A stretch of 64,000 nucleotides of DNA from Microtetraspora glauca (GTDB lineage: Bacteria; Actinomycetota; Actinomycetes; Streptomycetales; Streptomycetaceae): NCBI GenBank assembly GCA_000721275.1, contig JOFO01000010.1:144121-208120 (forward strand). Reading direction: 5' to 3'. A program made the position numbers and the translations under genes. Shown here one piece after another: positions 10,138 through 17,968 of the stretch. The notes beneath the pieces are model-generated. The model searched no databases. It was not told the origin of the DNA and was given only the letters and a program-made list of their open reading frames with translations. The number at the start of each line of letters is the position of its first letter. Positions within the stretch are counted from its first letter, which is position 1.

Positions 10138-10245
10138 GCGAAGGCTCCGTGACTGCCGGGGGAGGCGGGTCGGACGGGAGTGCGCCTTCGTACGCACGGG
10201 GGTGGAGCGGCGGGCCGGGCCCCTCAGCCCGGTGTCCGCCCTGTG

Positions 10246-10276
10246 AGGCTACGGGGCGGGGCGGCGCGGCTGTCAA
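10246..10276 (-). promoter_or_regulatory. Candidate promoter of the eight-gene minus-strand operon
   Basis: Read on the minus strand, TTGACA (10271-10276) and TAGCCT (10246-10251) are separated by 19 bp, close to a housekeeping-sigma promoter with a slightly long spacer. It faces the permease gene starting at 10137. The divergent leader-peptide unit begins about 110 bp away, so both directions of the locus share one control region. Confidence 0.5.
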
Positions 10277-10359
10277 GTCCGTCCGGGATGCGGGCGGTTG
10301 GGTGAGGCGTACGTCTCCTACCGGTTGACTGGGGAACGGATGCCTGTTCCACTGTGGCC

Positions 10360-10428
10360 ATGCATCCGCAGCAGCTCGTCACGCGCTCCCACATCGACCT
10401 CGGTCGTGTGTGGTCCTCTTCCTGTTGA
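10360..10428 (+). CDS. 22-residue leader peptide ending in Cys, sulfur-gene type
   Basis: An ATG at 10360 opens a 22-codon frame whose core RSHIDLGRV and end SSSC match the short leader peptides (RRHVDL.RVSSA.C pattern) that precede many actinobacterial sulfur-assimilation and sulfur-compound transport genes. In that family the terminal Cys codons are thought to sense cysteinyl-tRNA supply by attenuation. A TTGACT lies at 10325-10330 and an inverted repeat GGAAC-N8-GTTCC at 10333-10350 just upstream. The 127 bp between its stop and the GNAT gene hold only a weak 6-bp hairpin (10469-10484), so the control mechanism is not evident. It links the GNAT/binding-protein unit, and by proximity the whole locus, to sulfur. 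Confidence 0.75.
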   Translation: MHPQQLVTRSHIDLGRVWSSSC

Positions 10429-10555
10429 GCCGTCCCGCTGCGTTTCCCCAGGTCGTCGCACCTGTCCTCCGGCGTCCCCGCCGGCGCCTCCCCCGCGCCT
10501 TCACGCACCCCTCCCCTCGCCCCGCCCTGTCTCTCCTCCCGCCCGAGGCCGACGC

Positions 10556-11047
10556 ATGTCCTTCCCGCCCGGTCGGGTGTCCGCGCTCGCGCTGCGCGCG
10601 ACGACGCCCGACGATCCGCTGGCGCGCCCGCTCCTCGACGAGCTGGCGCACGAATACCTGACCCGCTACGGCGACTCCTCCGATCTGACCCGCTTCCCGG
10701 CGAGCGAGTTCGCCCCGCCGCACGGCGCGTTCCTGCTCCTCCTGGACGGGGACGCGCCCGTCGCCGGCGGCGCGTACCGCCGCCACGACGCCGGCACCGC
10801 CGAACTGAAGCGGATCTGGACCCATTCGGCGCACCGCCGGCGCGGTCTGGCCCGCCGGGTGCTGGCCGCGCTGGAGGCCGACGCCGCCGCCCGGGGCTAC
10901 ACCCGCGTGTACCTCACCACCGGTCCGCGCCAGCCGGAGGCCAGGGGCCTCTACCTGGCGACCGGTTACCGTCCGCTCTTCGACGTCACGGCCGATCCCG
11001 AGTCGATCGGTCCGCTGCCGTTCGAGAAACACCTGGAGCAGTCATGA
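10556..11047 (+). CDS. GNAT family N-acetyltransferase
   Basis: A 163-residue single-domain acetyltransferase. The acetyl-CoA pyrophosphate loop is visible as HRRRGLARRVLAALEADAAARGY, preceded by AELKRIWTHSA and followed by the C-terminal LYLATGYRPL motif, the usual order for GNAT. The ATG at 10556 is preceded by GAGG with 7 nt spacing. It overlaps the following binding-protein gene by ATGA, so the two are cotranslated. In similar sulfur loci GNAT enzymes are proposed to acetylate S-containing amino acids before oxidation; here that is inference from context. Confidence 0.88.
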   Translation: MSFPPGRVSALALRATTPDDPLARPLLDELAHEYLTRYGDSSDLTRFPASEFAPPHGAFLLLLDGDAPVAGGAYRRHDAGTAELKRIWTHSAHRRRGLARRVLAALEADAAARGYTRVYLTTGPRQPEARGLYLATGYRPLFDVTADPESIGPLPFEKHLEQS

Positions 11048-11997
11048 GCAGCCCCCGCAGACGCACCAGCACCACCGTCCTCGTCCTCGCCGCCGCCACG
11101 GCGCTCGTGCTCACCGCCTGCTCCGGCGGCGCTCCCGCGGCGACCGCCCCGGCCGGCGCGGCCCGGGACGCGCTGCCCACCCAGGACGTGGTCGCGGGGG
11201 CCGGCCGGAACGAGGCGGCGGTACGGCTGCTGCCGGAGGAGGTGCGCGAGCGGGGCACGCTGACGCTCGCCGCCTCGGTCGGCACCCCGCCCAGCTCGGC
11301 GTACCTCCCCGACGGGAGGACCGTCGTCGGCCTGGACGCCGACGTCGCGGCGGCCGTCGCGCGGGCGCTCGGTCTGGAACTGAAGCGGGAGGCGGCCGGG
11401 TTCGAGGTGATCCTGCCGGCGCTGGGCAGCGGGAAGTACGACGTCGGCACCGGGAACTTCGGGGTCACCGAGGAGCGCCGGAAGACGATCGACTTCGTGA
11501 CCTACATCAACGACGGGCAGGGCTTCGCGGTCCGCGAGGACAGTCCGCTGAAGGAGGTCACCGATCTGACGCAGCTGTGCGGGCTGAAGGTGGCGACGGG
11601 TGCCGGCACCACCTTCGAGCAGACCCTGGAGAAGAACAGGGACCGGTGCGCGGCGGCGGGGAAGGAGCCGTACGAGGTGCACGTCTTCAACGAGAGCGGG
11701 GCGCCCTGGCTGGCGCTGCGGCAGGGCCGCAGCGACGTGGTGATGAGCACCATCAACGGCATCCGGTACGCGGTGGGGCGGCAGCCCGGCACCCGGTTCC
11801 TCAACGAGTACCGGCGGCTCGACGTGGGCTTCGCCTTCAGGAAGGGCTCCGCGCTGGCGCCGGCCTTCCGGGCGGCGGTGAACGGACTGAAGGCGGACGG
11901 CACCTACGACCGGATCCTGCGGAAGTGGGGGGTGACCGCGTCGGCGATCGCCGAGTCCCGGATCTCCCCGCCGGAGCTGCCCGCCCCGGCGGGGTGA
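11044..11997 (+). CDS. ABC transporter substrate-binding lipoprotein (SBP family 3), second copy
   Basis: A 317-residue lipoprotein with lipobox LTACS (Cys at about residue 25) and a family 3 binding fold: [42 protein letters not shown] and VGTGNFGVTEERRKTIDFVTY. It shares fold and length with the protein at 4707-5675, but the ligand pocket segments differ, so it may widen the range of compounds delivered to the divergent permease/ATPase set; no transporter genes accompany it on this strand. It is translationally coupled to the GNAT gene. Its stop is 16 bp from the end of the convergent DUF5685 gene, with no hairpin in between. Confidence 0.9.
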   Translation: MSSPRRRTSTTVLVLAAATALVLTACSGGAPAATAPAGAARDALPTQDVVAGAGRNEAAVRLLPEEVRERGTLTLAASVGTPPSSAYLPDGRTVVGLDADVAAAVARALGLELKREAAGFEVILPALGSGKYDVGTGNFGVTEERRKTIDFVTYINDGQGFAVREDSPLKEVTDLTQLCGLKVATGAGTTFEQTLEKNRDRCAAAGKEPYEVHVFNESGAPWLALRQGRSDVVMSTINGIRYAVGRQPGTRFLNEYRRLDVGFAFRKGSALAPAFRAAVNGLKADGTYDRILRKWGVTASAIAESRISPPELPAPAG

Positions 11998-12013
11998 TCC
12001 GCGCGGCGGCCCG

Positions 12014-13312
12014 TCAGCAGCTGCCGCAGTCGCAGTTGCAGTCGCAGCCGCAGCAGCCGTCCTCGCCGCAGCAGTTGGAGCAGCACTCGCAGCCGTCGCA
12101 GCAGCTGCCGCAGTCGCACTGCTTGCAGAGTCCGTCCTTGTGGTCGCGGCTCCACGGGTCCTCGTAGGTGCCGCAGCACAGCTGGCAGGTGCAGGCGAGG
12201 CCGGCCCAGACCGCGCACCCGGCGATGAGGCCGCGCCGGCCGCGGCGCGGCGGGCCGGGCGGGAAGCCGCCGCCCCCGCCGCCGCCCGGGCCGGGGTTCC
12301 AGGGCCCGCCGGGTCCCGCGGGTCCGCCGGGGCCGGGGGCGTACGGGGTGCCGGGGCCGTAAGGGCTGCTCGTCCCGGGGCCGTTCGGCGCGTACGGGTT
12401 GCCGGGCACCGGGCCGTGGCCGTGCGCGGCGGCGCCGCCGTGCGCGCAGGTCGTGGTGCCGAAGGCGCGGTCGACGGAGACCCGCAGCTCGTGCGCGAGG
12501 AGCTGGTGGACGAGCCTGCCGTCGGTGAACTCGGCGTCCTTGAGGGCGAGCCGGATGCCGTGCAGGGCGTCGTCGGCGAGCCGGCGGGCCTCGTCGCGGG
12601 AGGTGCCGGTGGCGGTGAGCGGGTTCCAGGCGCCGGCCGCCGCGTCGGCGGCCTGGTCCTCGACGGCGTCGAGGAGGTGGGCGAGGCGGCCGAAGAGCCG
12701 GCCGGCCTCGGCGAGCGGCGCGGCGTTCCCGGGCCGTCCGGCGAGGACCGCGGTGTGCGCGAACGCGGCGGCGGTGGCGGTCTCGGTGGGTTCGGTGACG
12801 ACGAGGAGCGGGGTGCCGGGCCCGGCCAGCGACTCGATGCCGGTCTGCCGGTCCACGGCGTCGACGAGGACGGCGGTGTCGAAGCCGACCGCGAGGCCCG
12901 CGCGGGCGCCGGCCCGGTCCCAGGAGCGGGCGACCCGGCGGGCCGCGGCGGCGACCGGCCGGCGGGCCAGCAGGCCGTCCCGGTCGGCGACGTGGTCGCG
13001 CACCTTGGCCGAGGCGAGGACGAGCGAGACGGCGGCGGCGAGCCGGGCGCCCTCGCCGCGGGCGACGGGCGCGGTGCGCATCGCGCGCAGCGGGCAGGGT
13101 CCGGCGGTGCGCCGGCCGGCGTCGGTGACCCCGGTCTGAGCCTCCGTCAGCACGGAGACGATGAGCCCGTCGTAGTTGGTGACGACCCGGGCGAACTGGC
13201 CGTGGTCGGCCCGCAGGGCCAGACAGAGCCCGCAGAGGTGGGCCGTCCACTGGGTCTTCAGGCGGTCGGTGAGCCGGTGCGTGCAGGGTCTGACGATGCC
13301 GAACAATTCCAT
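12014..13312 (-). CDS. DUF5685-like protein with a 22-cysteine C-terminal tail
   Basis: A 432-residue protein. Residues 1 to about 280 form an alpha-helical domain beginning MELFGIVRPCTHRL with TAHLCGLCLALR, conserved Cys/His features that I associate with DUF5685 proteins. Then comes a Gly/Pro-rich linker (about 285-360), a short hydrophobic patch, and a last 72 residues holding 22 cysteines in CC, CxC and CxxC arrangements (CDCGSCCDGC, CCGCDCNCDC). The tail looks suited to binding metal or an Fe-S cluster, or to being heavily oxidised. The start ATG is at 13310-13312; its ribosome site is poor. Position next to the sulfur locus may be coincidental. Function unknown. Confidence 0.75.
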   Translation of the reverse strand: MELFGIVRPCTHRLTDRLKTQWTAHLCGLCLALRADHGQFARVVTNYDGLIVSVLTEAQTGVTDAGRRTAGPCPLRAMRTAPVARGEGARLAAAVSLVLASAKVRDHVADRDGLLARRPVAAAARRVARSWDRAGARAGLAVGFDTAVLVDAVDRQTGIESLAGPGTPLLVVTEPTETATAAAFAHTAVLAGRPGNAAPLAEAGRLFGRLAHLLDAVEDQAADAAAGAWNPLTATGTSRDEARRLADDALHGIRLALKDAEFTDGRLVHQLLAHELRVSVDRAFGTTTCAHGGAAAHGHGPVPGNPYAPNGPGTSSPYGPGTPYAPGPGGPAGPGGPWNPGPGGGGGGGFPPGPPRRGRRGLIAGCAVWAGLACTCQLCCGTYEDPWSRDHKDGLCKQCDCGSCCDGCECCSNCCGEDGCCGCDCNCDCGSC

Positions 13313-13709
13313 CCCCCGTGGTGCGGTGCGAGAGCGTGCCGGGCGCGGAGCGCGCGGCGGGCCGCGCGGCACCCTCCGGGGGTGCCCGGAGGAACCCCCG
13401 GGGTGGGCCGGGGGAGCCCGCCGGACGGCCTCGCGGCATCGTAGCGAGGGGGGGCGTTCACCCGTACGCGCCCGACGTCACCCTTGTGGACCGACTTTCA
13501 TATTTTCAGCAACATGGCCCTCCGTCAGGCCCCGCATACCCCAAGTTTCCTGACGAATCGCCAGAAAACGCCCCTCACGTTCTGCACCAGTACCGTCACG
13601 AATCCCCTGCGCGGCGCCTATCCACTTGGCGCGCGATCCGCATCATGGACGACGATAGGGATATGCGGAACCACAAGTGACCGCAGTGACCGCGTGAAAG
13701 GAGGCGTCC
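13313..13709. other. Divergent intergenic region between the DUF5685 gene and sflA
   Basis: Nearly 400 bp without a gene. The left part is very GC-rich. The centre (about 13490-13570) has a less GC-rich stretch with short A/T runs. The right part carries a possible -10 element TAGGGA (13656-13661) followed by the strong AAAGGAGG ribosome site of sflA. No clear -35 or hairpin is seen. It should hold the promoters of both divergent genes. Confidence 0.45.
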
Positions 13710-14144
13710 ATGGGATCGGTGCGCAAGGCGAGCGCCTGGCTGGGACTCGTCGAGGACAACGACGAGCGTTACTACGACGACGAGTACGCCGACGGTGCCG
13801 AGAGCGGCGACGCCTGGGTGACGGACCCCCGGGTCCGGGTCGCCTCGGACACGGCCGAGGACCGGGGCCGCCGGATCGCCACCGTCTCGCCGGACAGCTT
13901 CCGGGACGCCCGGGCCATCGGCGAGCTCTTCCGGGACGGCGTCCCCGTGATCGTCAACCTCACCTCCATGGAGCCGAACGACGCCAAGCGCGTCGTCGAC
14001 TTCGCCGCCGGCCTCGCCTTCGGCCTGCGCGGCTCGATCGAGCGCGTGGCGACCCGGGTCTTCCTGCTCACCCCCGCCGACACGGAGATCGTCAGCGGCG
14101 AGTCCGGCCGGCGCCGCCAGGACGGCTTCTTCAACCAGAGCTGA
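13710..14144 (+). CDS. sflA: SepF-like cell-division protein (SflA)
   Basis: A 144-residue SepF-family protein: a short N-terminal membrane-binding helix [14 protein letters not shown], an acidic linker (about 18-40), then the SepF fold with [25 protein letters not shown] and [29 protein letters not shown]. SepF links FtsZ to the membrane. Streptomyces has extra SepF-like proteins, SflA (SCO1749) and SflB, that modulate FtsZ and hyphal shape. The neighbouring der/cmk/scpAB order matches the SCO1749 region, which favours SflA over the dcw-cluster SepF; no ftsZ is nearby. The ribosome site AAAGGAGG is strong and well spaced. Confidence 0.8.
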   Translation: MGSVRKASAWLGLVEDNDERYYDDEYADGAESGDAWVTDPRVRVASDTAEDRGRRIATVSPDSFRDARAIGELFRDGVPVIVNLTSMEPNDAKRVVDFAAGLAFGLRGSIERVATRVFLLTPADTEIVSGESGRRRQDGFFNQS

Positions 14145-14208
14145 CGCCCCTTCCGGCGCCGCACCGCGCCGCCCTCCGGATCGCCCCGCGATCCCGCCCG
14201 ACGCCGAA

Positions 14209-14241
14209 CCGGCCCGGACCCGCCCCGCGGGTCCGGGCCGG
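14209..14241. terminator. Bidirectional hairpin terminator between sflA and the MFS gene
   Basis: A 14-bp perfect stem (14209-14222 with 14228-14241) with a 5-base loop CCCCG lies between the convergent sflA (stop 14144) and MFS gene (stop 14247). No U-tract. Confidence 0.75.
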
Positions 14242-14246
14242 CGGCG

Positions 14247-16040
14247 TCAGCGGACCCGGCCCGCCGCCCCGCTCATCCGCCCCGCCGGACCGGCGTCCGG
14301 CAGCCGCCGGGAAGCGGCGGCCGTCCCCGTGTCGCCCGGCGAGGCCACCGGCTGCCCGGGCACCAGACCCGGCCCGGCGCACTCCTCCCGCTCCCCCGCC
14401 GGCGGCGCGGCCGGCTCCCGGGTCCGCGCGCCCGCGCTCCTCGCCGCCTCGGCCTCGGCCGCCGCGGCGGCCTCCGCCTCCTCCACCGCCGCCTCGACGT
14501 CCACCGGGCACTCCATCACCCGGGGCAGCCGGAGCGCCATCACGGCGCCGGCGAGCAGCAGGCCCGCGCTCACGAAGAGGGTGAGGTGCAGTCCGTCGAC
14601 GAAGGCGTGCCGGGCGGCGGTGTGCAGGGCCGCTCCGGCCGCGCCGCCGAGCCGGTCGGCGACCTGGTACGCCTCGCCGAGCGAGTTCGCCGCCGCGTCG
14701 CTCGCGGCCGCCGGCACCCCGGGGACGCCGCTGAGGCCGGGGGCGTACGCCGCGTTCATGACGCTGCCGAGGAGGGCGATGCCCATGCCGGCGCCGAGCT
14801 GGTAGGAGGTCTCGCCGATCGCCGCGGCCCCGCCCGCGCTCCGCGGCGGCGCCTCGCTCAGCATCGACTCGTACGCCGAGAAGAGGGTCGTCTGGAGGCC
14901 GAAGCCGAGCAGCACGAAGCCCGCGGTGAGCAGCAGCGGGCGGTCGTGCTGGCCCATCAGCGTGAGCAGCAGCACCGCTCCGGCGGTGAGCACGAAGCCC
15001 CAGCCGACCATCCGCCGGGGCCCGATCCTGCGCAGGGTGTACGAGCCGGTGGCGCCGGCGGCCATGGCGGCGAAGGTGAGCGGGAGGAGCCGCAGCCCGG
15101 TCTCCAGGGGGCTGAGTCCGAGGACCAGCTGGAGGTACTGGACGGCGATGAGCTCCAGGCCGACGAGGGCCAGCATGGCGAGGACGATGCAGCCGACGGA
15201 GGTGGTGAAGGCGGGCCGGGCGAAGAGCCGGGTGTCGATCAGCGGGTGCGGCCGGCGGCGCTGGCGGCGGGCGAAGAGGACGAGCAGCAGCGCACCGGCG
15301 AGCAGCGGTCCCGCGGTCAGCGCGGAGAACAGGGGCTCGCCGGCGCCGGCGCGCTTCACGCCCAGGACGCAGCCGAGGACGCCGGCCGCGGCCATCAGCG
15401 CGCCGAGCACGTCCCAGGGCCCTTCGGCGGTGCCGCGGGACTCGGGCAGCAGCCGGCGGGCGAGCGGCAGGATGAGCGCCATCAGCGGGATGTTCAGCAG
15501 GAAGACGGAGCCCCACCAGTAGTGCTCGACGAGGAAGCCGCCGAGCACGGGTCCGGTGGCGGCGCCGATCGCGGCGACCGCCGTCCAGATGCCGATGGCG
15601 GTGGCCCGCTCGCGCCGGTCGGGGAAGACCGTCCGGATGAGGGAGAGGGTCGCCGGCATGATCATGGCGCCGCCGACGCCGAGCAGGGCGCGGGCCGCGA
15701 CGAGGACCCAGGGCTCGGTGGCGAGGGCGGCGACGGCCGAGGCGACCCCGAAGAGCCCGTAGCCGAGGAGGAGGACCCGGCGCCGTCCGATCCGGTCGCC
15801 CAGGGTGCCGAAGAGGATCAGCAGGGAGGCGCAGACCAGGGGGTAGGCGTCGACGATCCAGAGCAGTTCGGTGGCGCCGGGGCGCAGGTGCTCGGTCAGC
15901 GAGGGGACGGCGACGTGGAGGATGGTCGCGTCGAGGGCGACCAGGAGGAGGCTGACGCAGAGGACGACGAGGACGGCCCAGCGGTTGGCATCGCCGCCGG
16001 CGGCACCCCGTGCCGTTCGGGCCGTGATCGTCCGCGACAT
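14247..16040 (-). CDS. MFS exporter, DHA2 (14-helix, EmrB/QacA) drug-efflux type
   Basis: A 597-residue membrane protein. It shows the first-helix motif D1-like LDATILHVAVPSL, motif A GDRIGRRRVLLLGY and motif C-like region ATGPVLGGFLVEHYWWGSVFLLN, all typical of DHA2 proton antiporters with 14 helices. A Glu/Ala-rich and Pro-rich cytoplasmic tail of about 90 residues follows the last helix (VMECPVDVEAAVEEAEAA onward), longer than usual. The start is the ATG at 16038-16040. It probably exports a toxic small molecule. No TetR/MarR gene is adjacent, but a perfect 14-bp palindrome stands upstream (16201-16214). Confidence 0.92.
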   Translation of the reverse strand: MSRTITARTARGAAGGDANRWAVLVVLCVSLLLVALDATILHVAVPSLTEHLRPGATELLWIVDAYPLVCASLLILFGTLGDRIGRRRVLLLGYGLFGVASAVAALATEPWVLVAARALLGVGGAMIMPATLSLIRTVFPDRRERATAIGIWTAVAAIGAATGPVLGGFLVEHYWWGSVFLLNIPLMALILPLARRLLPESRGTAEGPWDVLGALMAAAGVLGCVLGVKRAGAGEPLFSALTAGPLLAGALLLVLFARRQRRRPHPLIDTRLFARPAFTTSVGCIVLAMLALVGLELIAVQYLQLVLGLSPLETGLRLLPLTFAAMAAGATGSYTLRRIGPRRMVGWGFVLTAGAVLLLTLMGQHDRPLLLTAGFVLLGFGLQTTLFSAYESMLSEAPPRSAGGAAAIGETSYQLGAGMGIALLGSVMNAAYAPGLSGVPGVPAAASDAAANSLGEAYQVADRLGGAAGAALHTAARHAFVDGLHLTLFVSAGLLLAGAVMALRLPRVMECPVDVEAAVEEAEAAAAAEAEAARSAGARTREPAAPPAGEREECAGPGLVPGQPVASPGDTGTAAASRRLPDAGPAGRMSGAAGRVR

Positions 16041-16449
16041 GTCCGTACCTCCAAGTGACGCTCCCGCGCTCGGCAGGGCGCCGCCGACCAGGGCTGATGT
16101 GCGTGCGGCGGCGCGGCGATGAGGGCGGGTGAGCCGTCAGCGTACGCGAGGACGGGGCCCGGGAGGGTGGTGCACCTCTCACCCCGGCGAGGCTCCCGGT
16201 GTGGCGTACGCCACAAGATCACGTCCGCGCGTCGCATGGAATTCCGCACGGACGGGTGTTTGAAGTAATTCCGTGCCGTACAAACAGGCTTCCGGAATCA
16301 CCCCCGGCGGCAATAGGGCTGAAGGTCATCGGATTTTCCGACGGGAGTCCGGAATGGCCGGACCGATGAGACCCACTCCACATCACATCGTCATCACGAA
16401 GGGAGCGGATCGCGCGGGTCGTCTGCTCACCCCCTGTAACGTCGATCGG
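16041..16449. other. Divergent control region between the MFS and PAP2 genes
   Basis: About 400 bp without a convincing gene. It holds the palindrome at 16201-16214 and two direct copies of AATTCCG (16241-16247 and 16267-16273). On the plus strand a TGTAAC (16434-16439) lies 10 bp before the GTG chosen for the PAP2 gene, which could be the -10 of a leaderless transcript. In-frame codons upstream of that GTG are unlike Streptomyces coding sequence. Confidence 0.4.
16201..16214. promoter_or_regulatory. Perfect 14-bp palindrome, candidate repressor operator for the MFS gene
   Basis: GTGGCGTACGCCAC is a fully symmetrical palindrome 160 bp upstream of the exporter start and 236 bp upstream of the PAP2 start. 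Such sites often bind TetR- or MarR-type dimers controlling efflux pumps. The regulator is not encoded next door, so assignment is tentative. Confidence 0.4.
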
Positions 16450-17358
16450 GTGCGTACCGACATCTTTGCCCGGCTGGACCGGGAGCCGGTCCCGCCGAAG
16501 ATAGAGGTCCCGCGGATGACCCGGACGCGTCTCGCCCTCTTCGGCGGGACGTCGGCGTTCTATCTCATCGTCGTGGTGGCGGTGCTGCTCTCCACCTGGC
16601 TGGTGACCCTCGACTGGAAGATCATGCTCTTCCGTCCCTACCAGCAGTGGCCGGAGCTGCACGCGTTCCTCGACTACTACGTCGTCCTCGGCCAGCGCGG
16701 TCCCACGGCGGTGATGGTGGCGGCCTGGCTGGGCTGGCGCTCCTGGCGCCAGCACACCCTCCGGCCGCTCCTCTCGCTCGGCGCGGCGCTGCTGATCCTC
16801 AACGTCACCGTCGGCTCGGTGAAGCTCGGCCTCGGCCGGCTCGGCCCCCACTACGCGACCCGGATCGGCTCGGCCGAGCTGTTCGCGGGCGGCGACATAT
16901 TCCCCTCGGGTCACACCGCCAACGCGGTGGTGACCTGGGGCATCCTCGCCTACCTCGCGACCACCCCGCGGGCCCGGCGCTATCTGTCGGCGCTCTCCGC
17001 GGTGGTCGCGCTAGGAGTCGGCCTCACGACGGTCTATCTCGGCACGCACTGGCTGAGCGACGTGCTGCTGGGCTGGGCCGCCGGCCTGCTGATCCTGCTG
17101 GCCCTGCCCTGGTGCGAGCCGGTCATCGCCGTGGTGGAGGCGTGGATCCTGGACCGGCGCGACCGGATCAGGGAGCGGCTGCGGGCCCGGCGCCGCCTGG
17201 TGCCCTCGCTGCCGGTGGCGTCCGGCGGGCCGCGGCTCTTCCCGGCCCCGGTGGCCGGCGAGGACCCCGCGCGGAAGCCCGTGGGGGCGGCGGGAGCGGC
17301 GGCGGGCCACGCCCGGGCGGCCCGGAGCCGGCCGTCGTCGGACCGTCTCACCGCCTGA
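16450..17358 (+). CDS. PAP2-family membrane phosphatase-like protein
   Basis: A 302-residue protein with about five to six membrane helices and a cytoplasmic Arg-rich tail. The PAP2 central motif PSGHT is present (FPSGHTANAVVTWG), and the third motif reads TTVYLGTHWLSDVLLG, with its His and Asp kept but the usual SR replaced by TT. The first motif KX6RP appears only as KLGLGRLGP, lacking the Arg. Such proteins act on lipid or undecaprenyl phosphates, but the altered motifs leave activity uncertain. I chose the GTG at 16450 (reading VRTDIFARLDREP) on remembered similarity to Streptomyces homologues; ATG codons at 16354 and 16366 are alternatives. Confidence 0.82.
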   Translation: MRTDIFARLDREPVPPKIEVPRMTRTRLALFGGTSAFYLIVVVAVLLSTWLVTLDWKIMLFRPYQQWPELHAFLDYYVVLGQRGPTAVMVAAWLGWRSWRQHTLRPLLSLGAALLILNVTVGSVKLGLGRLGPHYATRIGSAELFAGGDIFPSGHTANAVVTWGILAYLATTPRARRYLSALSAVVALGVGLTTVYLGTHWLSDVLLGWAAGLLILLALPWCEPVIAVVEAWILDRRDRIRERLRARRRLVPSLPVASGGPRLFPAPVAGEDPARKPVGAAGAAAGHARAARSRPSSDRLTA

Positions 17359-17380
17359 TCCCGCACCCCCCCGGTACGTC

Positions 17381-17412
17381 GAAGGGCCCCGGCCGTCCGG
17401 CCGGGGCCCTTC
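17381..17412. terminator. Bidirectional hairpin terminator after the PAP2 gene
   Basis: A 14-bp perfect stem (17381-17394 with 17399-17412), loop GTCC, lies between the convergent PAP2 gene (stop 17358) and the I78 inhibitor gene (stop 17437). Confidence 0.8.
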
Positions 17413-17436
17413 CGCGTGCCCGGGACGTGCCCGCCG

Positions 17437-17652
17437 TCAGCCGGTCCAGCAGCGGGTGACGGTGTCGTCCTCGACCTCGAAGTTGAGGCGTCCTGCGACG
17501 TACTCCATGGTGACGATCGCGCCCGGCGGGAGGGCCCGGACGACCCGCCAGCCGCGGGTCCTGGCGAGCCGGGCGGCGGCGTCCGCGTCGAGGCCCACAT
17601 AGGACTCGGGCGCGTCTCGGGGCGGTTCGGGGGTGCGCGGTATGGGTGCCAT
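17437..17652 (-). CDS. I78-family peptidase inhibitor
   Basis: A 71-residue protein of the I78 (potato-inhibitor-I-like) family. Diagnostic features are YVGLDADAAARLARTRGW, then VRALPPGAIVTMEYVAGRLNFEVEDD and a C-terminal RCWTG. The loop around PPGAIVTMEY corresponds to the protease-binding loop. It has no signal peptide, so it may act inside the cell or stay unsecreted. The ATG at 17650-17652 has no ribosome site but is preceded by a TAACGT about 8 nt upstream, as in leaderless actinobacterial genes. It is transcribed away from the ctaD remnant. Confidence 0.85.
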   Translation of the reverse strand: MAPIPRTPEPPRDAPESYVGLDADAAARLARTRGWRVVRALPPGAIVTMEYVAGRLNFEVEDDTVTRCWTG

Positions 17653-17968
17653 GGGGTCACGTTAGTCCCCTCGCGGTCACGCTTGCGTCACAACTTCCCG
17701 ACAGCGGGAAGGAACCCGGGACGGGCGGCGGCGGCCGTGTCCCCGGACTTTTCTCCGGTCATTCGAAAACACGGCCGGAGGTTCGCACGAACCGTTCGGG
17801 CGGTTCTCCGGCGCTTCTCCGGCGGTTTTCGGCCGCGGTCCGGAATTCGGGGCCGGCCGCGAATCGGCGAAATACCCGGGGGTCCGCGCGCGGCTCCCTC
17901 ACCGTTCCCTTACAGGATGCTTACTCCGGCCGGACGCCGAAGAAGCGGAACACGGGGCGGAGGCACCG
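17653..17968. other. Intergenic region upstream of the ctaD remnant
   Basis: Roughly 316 bp of lower GC content than its surroundings, with repeats of TTCTCCGGCG (around 17810-17830) but no gene. A GGAGG ribosome site for the truncated ctaD frame survives at its right end. Probably the original upstream region of a full oxidase gene. Confidence 0.4.

Noticed and set aside
10138..10197. A 20-residue N-terminal extension of the first permease from GTG 10197
   Set aside because: No ribosome site before it, Arg/Ser-rich unrelated sequence, and a good GGAG precedes the ATG at 10137.
10333..10355. SigR-type promoter (GGAAC-N18-GTT) before the leader peptide
   Set aside because: GGAAC is present but no GTT follows at the required 18-19 bases.
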